From the NCBI GenBank assembly GCA_905199755.1, contig CAJKHT010000002.1, positions 1-64,000 on the forward strand: a DNA stretch of 64,000 bases, given 5' to 3'. The notes under the pieces were generated by a model, which saw only the letters and a list, made by a program, of their open reading frames with translations, was not told where the DNA came from and searched no databases. The number at the start of each line of letters is the position of its first letter. The stretch's first letter is position 1. Origin of the DNA: an uncultured Eubacteriales bacterium (GTDB lineage: Bacteria > Bacillota > Clostridia > UBA1381). Made by a program: the position numbers and the translations under genes. Positions 27,835 through 36,006 of the stretch are shown here, one piece after another.

Positions 27835-30600
27835 CTAAAATACCGTTACCTCGCTTATTTTAATCACTTCATTTTTGGTCTGTTTAAGAACAAATCTGAG
27901 TTTTCTTGTACTTACTTTGCCAAAACGGATTTCCGTTCCGGATTTTGAAAATTTATATGCTTCGGCAATATTTCTCCAGCGTCCACCGGAATAATATTGT
28001 ATTGCTGCATTTTCTTTTATATCATCCACTACCGTAACATTCATGCCGGTGATATTTTTTTCTTCTCCAAAATCTATTTCCAAATAATTTCCGTTTATAC
28101 AATTATTTGCCCAAAAAGTCTCAGGATCGCGGTCAAAGGCGTATTCGGGACGTCGGAAACCATAGCCGTCGTCGGCATAAAGCTGTGAAGATTTATACAG
28201 TTTGTTATGCGCCGGGTTTTCCAAATCCGATACGCGCATGGAACTTATATCATACCAGCCGTTAATGCAATCTGCCTTTATTCCGAGCTTTACATTTGGT
28301 TCTTCGTTGCTTTCACGGGTAAATACACCCAAAAGCAGCTTTGTACCTTTTTTACCATTTTGGAAGTTGTATTCGGCAACACAATCGCTGTATTCGCCGC
28401 CATGCCAGTTTATTGGATCAATACCGTCAAGCACAGCCGTATCGAGAATATTATTATCATCATCCGCAAGCGCAAGCTTTACGCATGCCTTTTTCTCGCG
28501 TCCCGCAAACAGAGGGGCAACACCGTCGTTTTTCATCTTTATTTTTATAATGCCGCTTTCAAGGTTTTCGGAATGTTCTATTTTTACAGGCTTATACCAG
28601 TATCCCACAAGATTAGCCATACGATTATATAAATCCGGCCAAATCTCATATGCTTCGTCCGGCAGCCAGTTAGCAACAGCTATTATGCTCGTTTGTCCTT
28701 CGGTTACTATACGTTCATAGAAAGTTGGCATATATCCGAAATATTTTTCATATTTTCCGCCCGGTAAAAATACGTTTGCATCATTTGCAAACCATTCGCC
28801 GACCGCCATTGCCTTATTCTTTACGTTTGCAAAACGCCGATGCTCATTAAGCAAATCCGGATTCATTATTCCGTCACCTCGTATTCCTGCGCCGAGGGTT
28901 TTATAAGCATAATCCGATACATCACTTCTTGCAACAAATGATAACAGCGGAAGATCCACGTTTTTCCACATATCTACAAGCTCGAACAGTTGTTTTTGCG
29001 TTCTTTGTGCGGCAATCTTGCGATTCACCGGTAACCGGTAAAAGTGCCATTCACCCCAATTTCCGTAGTTACGCATATCGACAAACGCAATATTTTCATT
29101 GCCGTTATATCTTTTTGCAAATTCGTCTATCATATGCTGCATTTTTTCTCTGAATACCTTATCCTCATATACAGGAACTTTCAGAATACACCCATCACCC
29201 ATATCATCAACGGTGTACGCTGCACCCGCTTCAAACACCCATTCCGGAGTATCCTGATGATAGTTTGTCGTTGAATTGTAATTTATCGTAGAACCCAGTC
29301 CCAGACCCATCTGCATGCCGTATTTCTTACAATATTCTATATTCTTGTCGATCATATCCCAGTTGAATACGTTTTCCTGAGGTTCTATTCTGTCCCATGA
29401 ATAGCGCATATACATAACACCCGATACAGGTCCGGCGCCGATGCTTCTGTCGCCCGTAAATTCATTTGTATAGTACGGATACATCATCAGCCCCTTATAC
29501 GGATTCTTCAGAATTTTTCTGTCCTCCTCAGGATATACCGTAACAAGCTTTTCGTCACTGTACTTTTCAGCTAATGCCTTACAGTGTTCTTCGTAAAGCC
29601 TTTTCTGCTCATTTTCCGTTTTTTCTTCATCGAGCTTTTTTGTCAGATATTCAATACATTCTTCACGTGTCATAAGTTTTCTGAGGCTGCACTTATCCAC
29701 GTAATAGTCCTGTACTTCGCTTGTTTTTCCCGTGTTTGACGTTGCTTCGGCATAATACAGCACGGAAGAAAGATCATACTCCCACTGCACATCCTTCACG
29801 CCCTCAAAATATGTCCAGCCCTCATTATTCACCTCATCCACTATAGGGAAACTGGATTGTTTGTTTTCCGTATTCTGAAGCAATAATTTTATTGTCATCT
29901 GACACGGCTCATCCTTTGTACGTACATATCCTGATATAAGATATTGGCCGCGTCCGTACTCTGCCATTTCTGCCGTAACATCCTGAGATATGGATGACCA
30001 TCCCATAGTTCTGTTTGTAACCATACCCGAAAATCCGCCGTCAACCACCTGTTCCTGTGTCTGGCGGACACTGCTGCCGGAACGGTTGGACCAGCCTCCG
30101 TACAGCATAAAATCATTTTCAAAAGAAGGATTCTGCAAAAGCTCATCACTTAAATACATACCGTCTTTCATTTCCATATTGATAAGCTGCTTTTCAACAT
30201 CTGATAAAAGCTTTATCTGCGCCTTTCCATCTTTGCACTCCGCTTTCAGTCCAAAATAATCAAGTATTTCAATGGGGACATATAGTTCCCCGTTTATCAT
30301 CTCGGGTGCTTTTGAACATTCCTTTTCTTCGCCGTTAACAAACAGTTTGGGATTGCCTTCTTCGGCAATTACAAGCATTCCGTTTTTACCCAGCATAATT
30401 CTTTGACCGCCATTTAAGCCTGTCACTGTTATATCCATTTTTTCAAAATCCGATGCGGCTGCAAGCGGAATATCGGAATCCGTTATGTCCAGCACAACCT
30501 GTTCGCTCAGACTCTTATCCGTTGCGTCTTCCGCATAAACCGGCGTAAAACACATCATTGCGGTAAGCAATGCGGTAATTATCAGATTAAATATTCGCAT
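27835..30600 (-). CDS. Large secreted TIM-barrel protein (putative glycosidase), copy A
   Basis: A 921-residue exported paralogue of the 19434-22184 product. Signal peptide residues ~1-23 (MRIFNLIITALLTAMMCFTP..VYA). The N-terminal domain resembles a copper-amine-oxidase-N type stalk (LFVNGEEKE..ELYVPIEILDYFGL, about 85-130). Then come a CBM4/9-like jelly roll (about 155-310), a coiled segment, a TIM-barrel-like region starting NPYKGLMMYPYY with YVDMRNYGNWGEWHFY (candidate acid/base Glu) and AVGEWFANDA (candidate nucleophile Glu), a beta domain and a C-terminal discoidin-like domain (AFDRDPETFWANN..YLEIDFGE). It starts nine bases after the permease gene, so it is co-transcribed with the importer. 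Confidence 0.78.
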   Translation of the reverse strand: MRIFNLIITALLTAMMCFTPVYAEDATDKSLSEQVVLDITDSDIPLAAASDFEKMDITVTGLNGGQRIMLGKNGMLVIAEEGNPKLFVNGEEKECSKAPEMINGELYVPIEILDYFGLKAECKDGKAQIKLLSDVEKQLINMEMKDGMYLSDELLQNPSFENDFMLYGGWSNRSGSSVRQTQEQVVDGGFSGMVTNRTMGWSSISQDVTAEMAEYGRGQYLISGYVRTKDEPCQMTIKLLLQNTENKQSSFPIVDEVNNEGWTYFEGVKDVQWEYDLSSVLYYAEATSNTGKTSEVQDYYVDKCSLRKLMTREECIEYLTKKLDEEKTENEQKRLYEEHCKALAEKYSDEKLVTVYPEEDRKILKNPYKGLMMYPYYTNEFTGDRSIGAGPVSGVMYMRYSWDRIEPQENVFNWDMIDKNIEYCKKYGMQMGLGLGSTINYNSTTNYHQDTPEWVFEAGAAYTVDDMGDGCILKVPVYEDKVFREKMQHMIDEFAKRYNGNENIAFVDMRNYGNWGEWHFYRLPVNRKIAAQRTQKQLFELVDMWKNVDLPLLSFVARSDVSDYAYKTLGAGIRGDGIMNPDLLNEHRRFANVKNKAMAVGEWFANDANVFLPGGKYEKYFGYMPTFYERIVTEGQTSIIAVANWLPDEAYEIWPDLYNRMANLVGYWYKPVKIEHSENLESGIIKIKMKNDGVAPLFAGREKKACVKLALADDDNNILDTAVLDGIDPINWHGGEYSDCVAEYNFQNGKKGTKLLLGVFTRESNEEPNVKLGIKADCINGWYDISSMRVSDLENPAHNKLYKSSQLYADDGYGFRRPEYAFDRDPETFWANNCINGNYLEIDFGEEKNITGMNVTVVDDIKENAAIQYYSGGRWRNIAEAYKFSKSGTEIRFGKVSTRKLRFVLKQTKNEVIKISEVTVF

Positions 30601-30609
30601 AAATCCACC

Positions 30610-31512
30610 TTATCCTTTTACTCCGCCTATCGTAATTCCTTTTACAAAATATTTCTGTACAAACGGGTACAGCAGTAAAATAGGTCCCGCCGCAATTATC
30701 GTCATAGCAAGCTTAATGCTTTCTGTCGGAATGGCAATCGAGTTTGTGTCTATTGTTGTACCTGCCATAAGCTCCTTCATTGCAGTTGCATTGTTAAGCA
30801 TGGTATAAAGATAGTATTGCAGCGTATATAAGTTTTTATCGCTTATAAATAGCATACAGTTATACCACTGATTCCACATGGTCAGTCCCACAAACAGCGC
30901 TATTGTTGCCATTACCGGCTTAACCATCGGCAGTATGATTGATGTATAAATCTTAAAATCACCTGCTCCGTCAACCTTTGCCGCTTCGACAAATTCATGC
31001 GGCAGACTCTGCATAAATGTTCTTACTATTATAATATTAAAGACCGACAGAAAATGCGGCAGAATGAGCGAAAGCACATTATTCTTCATTCCCATCCACA
31101 TCATGAGCATATAGTACGGGGTAAGTCCGCCGCTGAACAGTGTGGTAAAATACATAAAGAACGATATTTTGCCTCTGTAAGGGAAATCGCGTCTATGAAC
31201 CACATATGCGGTCATTGATGTCATAAACAGTGCAAATACAGTACCCGCAGCCGTTGTCAATATAGTTACAATATATGCTTTTAATACACTTTGCGAGTTT
31301 TTAAAAATACTTGCATATGCAGCTGTCGAAAACTCTCCCGGAATGAGCGAATACCCGTGATTTATAATGTAAGATTCGGACGTAAACGAACCCGAAAGAA
31401 GCATAATAAACGGCAAAACACCCAACACCGCAGTAATAATTACAAATACATATGCGACTCCCACAAAAACTCTGTCTCCGGGAGCCTGATATTTTCTCAG
31501 ATTACTTTTCAT
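30610..31512 (-). CDS. ABC sugar transporter permease (YtcP/AraQ type)
   Basis: Inner-membrane permease of a CUT1-family importer, 300 residues with about six membrane segments. The EAA loop that docks the ATPase is VEAAKVDGAGDFKIYTSIIL near residues 180-199. The C-terminal GITIGGVKG is typical of the YtcP/LplC branch used for complex oligosaccharides. It pairs with the permease 18 bases upstream and the lipoprotein at 32558. No ATP-binding subunit gene is present in the locus, so a shared MsmX-type ATPase encoded elsewhere is expected. Confidence 0.92.
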   Translation of the reverse strand: MKSNLRKYQAPGDRVFVGVAYVFVIITAVLGVLPFIMLLSGSFTSESYIINHGYSLIPGEFSTAAYASIFKNSQSVLKAYIVTILTTAAGTVFALFMTSMTAYVVHRRDFPYRGKISFFMYFTTLFSGGLTPYYMLMMWMGMKNNVLSLILPHFLSVFNIIIVRTFMQSLPHEFVEAAKVDGAGDFKIYTSIILPMVKPVMATIALFVGLTMWNQWYNCMLFISDKNLYTLQYYLYTMLNNATAMKELMAGTTIDTNSIAIPTESIKLAMTIIAAGPILLLYPFVQKYFVKGITIGGVKG

Positions 31513-31530
31513 TGTTTCTCTCCTTCATTG

Positions 31531-32487
31531 TCAGAACAGGGCGCTGTCACTGTCAATCTTCTTTATAACGGCATTGGCAAGCATAATAAATACAAAGCAC
31601 AGCACCGACTGATAAAGTCCGACCGCAGATGACATACCTATGTCGTTTGAGAACAACAGCGTTCTGAATGTGAATGTATCTATAACATCGGTATAGTTGT
31701 ATAACATTCCGTTGTTTCCGACGAGCTGATAAAACATATCAAAATTACCTCTGAACACTCTGCCCAGTCCCAGCAGAACAAGCATAATCATCGTAGAGCG
31801 CAGACACGGTACGGTAATGTAGTATACTCGCTGAAGCAAGCTTGCACCGTCTATTTCTGCCGCCTCGTAAACTGATGTATCTATTCCTGTGACGGCAGCC
31901 AGATAAACAACAGAGCCATAACCCAAGCCTTTCCAGATTTCAATTATCGTAATAATAAACGGCCAGTATTTCGGTGTGTTGTATACGTTTATCGGCTGCA
32001 TACCGAAACCTTTCAGAATAGCGTTCAAAAGACCATAATCAACGCTGAAAATGTTATACACGAATGCGCCCACAATAACCCATGATATGAAATACGGGAA
32101 AAATATGCATGTCTGTGCCGTCTTTTTTATTTTCTTACTTCTTATTTCAGATAAGAAAATCGCCGCTGTCATCTGCATAACATTACCGAGAAATATGAAT
32201 GCCAGATTATAAAGGAAAGTGTTCCTTGTAACCATAAAAGCCTGACCGCTGTTAAAGAAAAACTTGAAATTTTCCATTCCGCACCACGGACTTTTTAAAA
32301 TACCGAGCGCATAATCATACTTTTTAAATGCCAGCACCGCTCCGAACATCGGAACATATGAAAACAGCAGGAAGTAGATAATGGCAGGCAAAGCCATTAT
32401 CCACAAAACCTTGTAACGAACAATCTCCTGCCAAAAGCTGTGCTTTCGTCCCGTGGAAGCAGCCTGAACTGTTTTTGTTCTGCTCAT
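31531..32487 (-). CDS. ABC sugar transporter permease (LplB/YteP type)
   Basis: Partner permease of 318 residues. It has an N-terminal cytoplasmic extension, then FWQEIVRYKVLWIMALPAIIYFLLFSYVPMFGA-like first span (residues ~18-50), about six membrane segments, and an EAA loop YEAAEIDGASLLQRVYYITV near residues 206-225. The LplB branch normally imports oligosaccharides such as rhamnogalacturonan, xylan or alginate fragments together with a large lipoprotein. It lies between the binding-protein gene and its partner permease. Confidence 0.92.
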   Translation of the reverse strand: MSRTKTVQAASTGRKHSFWQEIVRYKVLWIMALPAIIYFLLFSYVPMFGAVLAFKKYDYALGILKSPWCGMENFKFFFNSGQAFMVTRNTFLYNLAFIFLGNVMQMTAAIFLSEIRSKKIKKTAQTCIFFPYFISWVIVGAFVYNIFSVDYGLLNAILKGFGMQPINVYNTPKYWPFIITIIEIWKGLGYGSVVYLAAVTGIDTSVYEAAEIDGASLLQRVYYITVPCLRSTMIMLVLLGLGRVFRGNFDMFYQLVGNNGMLYNYTDVIDTFTFRTLLFSNDIGMSSAVGLYQSVLCFVFIMLANAVIKKIDSDSALF

Positions 32488-32521
32488 AATAATATCGTTC
32501 TCCTAACCCAAGATAATTTGT

Positions 32522-32548
32522 TAAGCTGCCGTATTAAACGGCAGCTTA
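32522..32548 (-). other. Intercistronic hairpin below the binding-protein gene
   Basis: An 11-bp perfect stem, TAAGCTGCCGT (32522-32532) with its complement at 32538-32548, has a 5-base loop between the lipoprotein stop and the permease start. Such hairpins commonly stabilise the upstream message or partly terminate, giving excess binding protein over permeases. Confidence 0.65.
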
Positions 32549-32557
32549 TACTGTGTG

Positions 32558-34030
32558 TTATTTTTTCTTGTATTCTTCGTACTGACGCTGAACCTCGTCA
32601 TAAATTTTGTCTATTCCCGCCTGTTCAAGCTTTTCGCGGTATTCGGCTATTGATGCATCAATATTTCCGCTTTCTATCATGCCGTTATACAGCGGGCCGC
32701 CATACTGTGACGCAACACTTGAAACGGTTGCAATTTCTGTTTTTACGTTTGAATCGTCAAATACAAATCCGTAAACGTCGGAATCTATGGTATCTTCATT
32801 AATCCAACGCTGAAGAATTTCCTGTTTTTCGGGGATTTCGTCATCACTTGTACGAAGCATACTCTCATTTTTCCAACCCCATACACAGCCCGGCTCATAT
32901 CTTTCCTCGCTCGGAAGATCCTTGTCAAGCGATATGTAACCGTTATCTCCGTCCGCCTTCCAGTGCTTGCCCTCTATTCCGTACCATGTAAGATCAAAAT
33001 AACGTTTGTCATTTCTCAGCAGTTCAATAAGCTGCAATGCTTTATCTGCCTTTTTGGTCGTTCTTGAAAGTGAAAGTCCGTTTGAAATTGCGGAATTTAC
33101 GATTTTGGGTACTCCATTTGAAAAATCATAAACCTCTATTTTCCATTCGGGGTGCAGAAGTCTCTGCTGCTTCACAAAAGTTGCCGTGGTTTCAAGATTT
33201 TTTATGGAGGTTGCGCATTTTCCGTTTTCAAACATGCTTGAAATAGTTTTATTTACCGAAATATCCTGCGGAATAATCCCCTTATCCACAAGTGAGCGTG
33301 TTTTCTTTATACTGTCAACATACCAGTCCTGAAAATCCTTTTTGACAAATTTGCCGTCTTCCACCTCATAAGCAATTTCCGTTGATTTCGGAATGCTTAA
33401 ATACGGTTTCATCCAAAAAGCAATTGCTTCAAGATTCACCAAAGGAATGATGTCGCTTTCATTCTTTGCCACCGCCTCAAGATATTTTTCAAAATCATCA
33501 GCGTTCTTGAGCGGCTCCATACCGTACTTTTCGCGCAAATCACCTCTTACTATTGCCACGCGTGTGCTGTATTCTTTTGCAGTATTCGGAATCATATACA
33601 TTTTTCCGTTTACTTTTACTTCATTCTTTATCTTATCAGTCATCTGCTCATAGGTTTTCGGTGCGTTTTTCTTCAGCATATCGTCCGTAATTTCCATAAA
33701 GCTGTTCTTTGCTGCCTGCTGATTATACTGAACCCAGTCTGCCGAAAATACAATATCAAAATCCTCACCCGAGGAAAACAGCAGTGAATATTTCTGTTTT
33801 AAATCACTGTAGTTGTAATATTCGATATTAAGCTCGGCGCCTATATCCTGACGCAGCATCTCGTTTAATTTACCGTAAATCTCATCATAAATAGCCGGTT
33901 TCTCGCCTACAAGTATCATCTTGAGCGGTGTTACTGCTTGCTGTGAACTATCCTTGGTTCCGCATCCGTACAATGACCCCAAAGCCATGGCGGCTGCCAA
34001 TGCGACCGTCAGTATTCTGTGTTTTTTCAT
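32558..34030 (-). CDS. Oligosaccharide-binding lipoprotein of an ABC importer (LplA-like)
   Basis: A 490-residue extracytoplasmic solute-binding lipoprotein. The lipobox is LYGC, with the lipidated Cys at residue 23 after the signal MKKHRILTVALAAAMALGS. The size and motifs (YSLLFSSGEDFDIVFSADW, MYMIPNTAKEYSTRVAIVRG, RNDKRYFDLTWYGIEGKHW) match the large LplA/YtcQ family of cluster-1 binding proteins. The ATG at 34030 follows GGAGGATTATT. It is the first gene of the 20-kb locus, transcribed from the promoter at 34092-34121. It captures oligosaccharides released at the surface. Confidence 0.9.
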   Translation of the reverse strand: MKKHRILTVALAAAMALGSLYGCGTKDSSQQAVTPLKMILVGEKPAIYDEIYGKLNEMLRQDIGAELNIEYYNYSDLKQKYSLLFSSGEDFDIVFSADWVQYNQQAAKNSFMEITDDMLKKNAPKTYEQMTDKIKNEVKVNGKMYMIPNTAKEYSTRVAIVRGDLREKYGMEPLKNADDFEKYLEAVAKNESDIIPLVNLEAIAFWMKPYLSIPKSTEIAYEVEDGKFVKKDFQDWYVDSIKKTRSLVDKGIIPQDISVNKTISSMFENGKCATSIKNLETTATFVKQQRLLHPEWKIEVYDFSNGVPKIVNSAISNGLSLSRTTKKADKALQLIELLRNDKRYFDLTWYGIEGKHWKADGDNGYISLDKDLPSEERYEPGCVWGWKNESMLRTSDDEIPEKQEILQRWINEDTIDSDVYGFVFDDSNVKTEIATVSSVASQYGGPLYNGMIESGNIDASIAEYREKLEQAGIDKIYDEVQRQYEEYKKK

Positions 34031-34064
34031 AATAATCCTCCATTCCGCCGCCGGTATAATCCGG

Positions 34065-34076
34065 GCAGCATGCTGC
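34065..34076. other. 12-bp perfect palindrome in the leader of the binding-protein gene
   Basis: GCAGCATGCTGC lies between the promoter (34092-34121) and the start codon of the minus-strand locus. It could be an operator or a leader hairpin. I cannot assign a regulator. Confidence 0.3.
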
Positions 34077-34091
34077 ATAATTTATATCATA

Positions 34092-34121
34092 ATTGTACCA
34101 TTTAATATGCTTATATGTAAA
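34092..34121 (-). promoter_or_regulatory. Promoter of the polysaccharide locus
   Basis: On the minus strand, TTTACA (34116-34121), an 18-base spacer and TACAAT (34092-34097) with an upstream TGG form an extended -10. The predicted start is near 34085. Confidence 0.68.
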
Positions 34122-34171
34122 GTGTCTTTTTTTCCCAAGCGGTGTAATATTATGTTTAAATTCCAAACGCC

Positions 34172-34200
34172 TTGACAGTGATTTTTAAATATAATATAAT
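34172..34200 (+). promoter_or_regulatory. Consensus promoter of the two-component system
   Basis: TTGACA (34172-34177), 17 bases and TATAAT (34195-34200) match both boxes perfectly. The predicted start is near 34207, and the kinase gene begins at 34237. It is divergent from the locus promoter, about 50 bases away. Confidence 0.88.
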
Positions 34201-34236
34201 AGTCATTATTCAGACAATACAGGATGGTGTCGGACA

Positions 34237-36006
34237 ATGAAATTTTATAAAAAGGGAAGCATAAAAACACGTCTTTTCATATCTCAGATTTTACTGCTTT
34301 CATTCAGCATGATGTCATTTTTTGCGCTTTCGTACACATACATAGCCATAAAATCAAAAAAAGATGTTTCACGGAATATTGAACATTCCGCCGACACAGC
34401 GGCGCTCCAGGCGACAAAGCTTTTGAACCAGATGGAAAATACGCTTTATTATATTTCACAGGACAGCCGTATTCCTCAGATTTTGGCCGCATCAAATTAC
34501 GGCGGTACGGTAAACAAAAAATATGCCGATTATATTTACATTACGGATTCGATTCCCGTTTTTCAGAACAGCTGCGATTTTCCCGTAAAGCTTTCGGTAT
34601 ACATTCCGCCGCAGACAAACCCGGTATATTATGACTATTACAACACGTTCAGCACAGAGGAGTTGGAAAGTGCAGACTATTTTAACATTTTAAACGCAAA
34701 CGATAACCGTTTTTTCTACTACAGCGATTCCGAAAACGGCAATATCTTCATAATAAACACAATCTATGACATAAATGACTACAATAAGGTTGCGGGTTAC
34801 ATAAAAATATCGGTGGATATTCCCGTTTTCAGCGAGGTTTTGAATCAATCGGCGCCCGACAAGACATACGCGCTTTTATACAATAAGCACGGCGGACTTA
34901 TATGCTCCTCGGCAGATACGGAGCTTGACGACGCCGACAACGTGCTTTTATCCGGCATATCAGGGGATGAAAAAATGAAAAGCGTGCGGCTTTCGAAGGG
35001 CAGGCATTTTTTTGCGGTGCGCCGCGGAGCCGATCATTCAAATTACAGCGTAGTTATGCTGTATCCGGCAAAGCATGTATACATAACAAATTCGATTATA
35101 TTTCTTTTTCTTCTCATTATGCTGTGTATAGTGTCGGCATGCGCATATATAATTTCGCACAGAGTCAGCAGCTCTCTGATAAATTCACTCGATTCGCTTG
35201 CCGGAGCAATGAAGCGTGTTTCTCTCGGTGAATTTAAGGCTCTTCCCGTCCCCGAAGAGACCAAAGAAAACGAAACGGTACAGATTATCGAAGCGTATAA
35301 TCATATGATTGAAACCATAGACAATCTCATAAAATATAACGAGCAGTATGCCGTTACGCTAAAAAAGTACGAGTTTGATTTTTTGCAGATGCAGATAAAG
35401 CCGCATTTTCTGTACAACACTTTAAATGTAATACAGTCGCTTTATCTTGAAAATCTTGCCGATGATGCGGTACGGCTTATATCGGCTTTATCGAAGTTTT
35501 ACAAGCTCAGTCTGCACACGCAAAGCGATTTCGTCTGTCTGGAGCATGAAATAAACCATATTTTAAAATACACGGAAATAGAAAATTACAAGTACAACAA
35601 TGCCATCACCGTAAAAACCGACGTTCCCGACGATTTGAAAAAATGTCTTGTACCGAAAATAATTCTTCAGCCGCTCATAGAAAACGCCATTCACCACGGG
35701 ATACTCGAAAAGGACAGCGGCACGGGGACAATAACCGTATCGAGCCGCAGAGAAAACACCGACATTATCATTGAGGTTACGGATGACGGCATAGGCATGG
35801 ACGAAGAGCAGCTCGAAGCATTAAAAACCGGGCAGACGGGCGGTATAGGCTATATAAACACAGACCGTCGGATAAAGCTGTTTTTCGGTTCGGAATACGG
35901 TCTTACCACGGTATCGGAAAAGGGAAAATACACAAAAATAATTATAAAAATGAAAGAAAGGACAGAGGATTCCGATGATGAATACAATAAACATCATGAT
36001 TGTTGA
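34237..36006 (+). CDS. YesM/LytS-type sensor histidine kinase
   Basis: A 589-residue membrane sensor kinase. TM1 is near residues 11-36, and an extracytoplasmic sensory region spans ~40-285. TM2 follows near 286-310 (FLFLLIMLCIVSACAYIIS). Then come a HAMP-like linker (SLDSLAGAMKRVSLGEFKAL), the His_kinase dimerisation motif QIKPHFLYNTLNVIQSL (phospho-accepting His near residue 390), and an ATPase domain with IENAIHHGI and TDDGIGMDEE. Its stop overlaps the response-regulator start by 32 bases. Kinases of this type usually sense carbohydrates and control the adjacent ABC/GH locus, here the divergent operon starting at 34030. Confidence 0.93.
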   Translation: MKFYKKGSIKTRLFISQILLLSFSMMSFFALSYTYIAIKSKKDVSRNIEHSADTAALQATKLLNQMENTLYYISQDSRIPQILAASNYGGTVNKKYADYIYITDSIPVFQNSCDFPVKLSVYIPPQTNPVYYDYYNTFSTEELESADYFNILNANDNRFFYYSDSENGNIFIINTIYDINDYNKVAGYIKISVDIPVFSEVLNQSAPDKTYALLYNKHGGLICSSADTELDDADNVLLSGISGDEKMKSVRLSKGRHFFAVRRGADHSNYSVVMLYPAKHVYITNSIIFLFLLIMLCIVSACAYIISHRVSSSLINSLDSLAGAMKRVSLGEFKALPVPEETKENETVQIIEAYNHMIETIDNLIKYNEQYAVTLKKYEFDFLQMQIKPHFLYNTLNVIQSLYLENLADDAVRLISALSKFYKLSLHTQSDFVCLEHEINHILKYTEIENYKYNNAITVKTDVPDDLKKCLVPKIILQPLIENAIHHGILEKDSGTGTITVSSRRENTDIIIEVTDDGIGMDEEQLEALKTGQTGGIGYINTDRRIKLFFGSEYGLTTVSEKGKYTKIIIKMKERTEDSDDEYNKHHDC

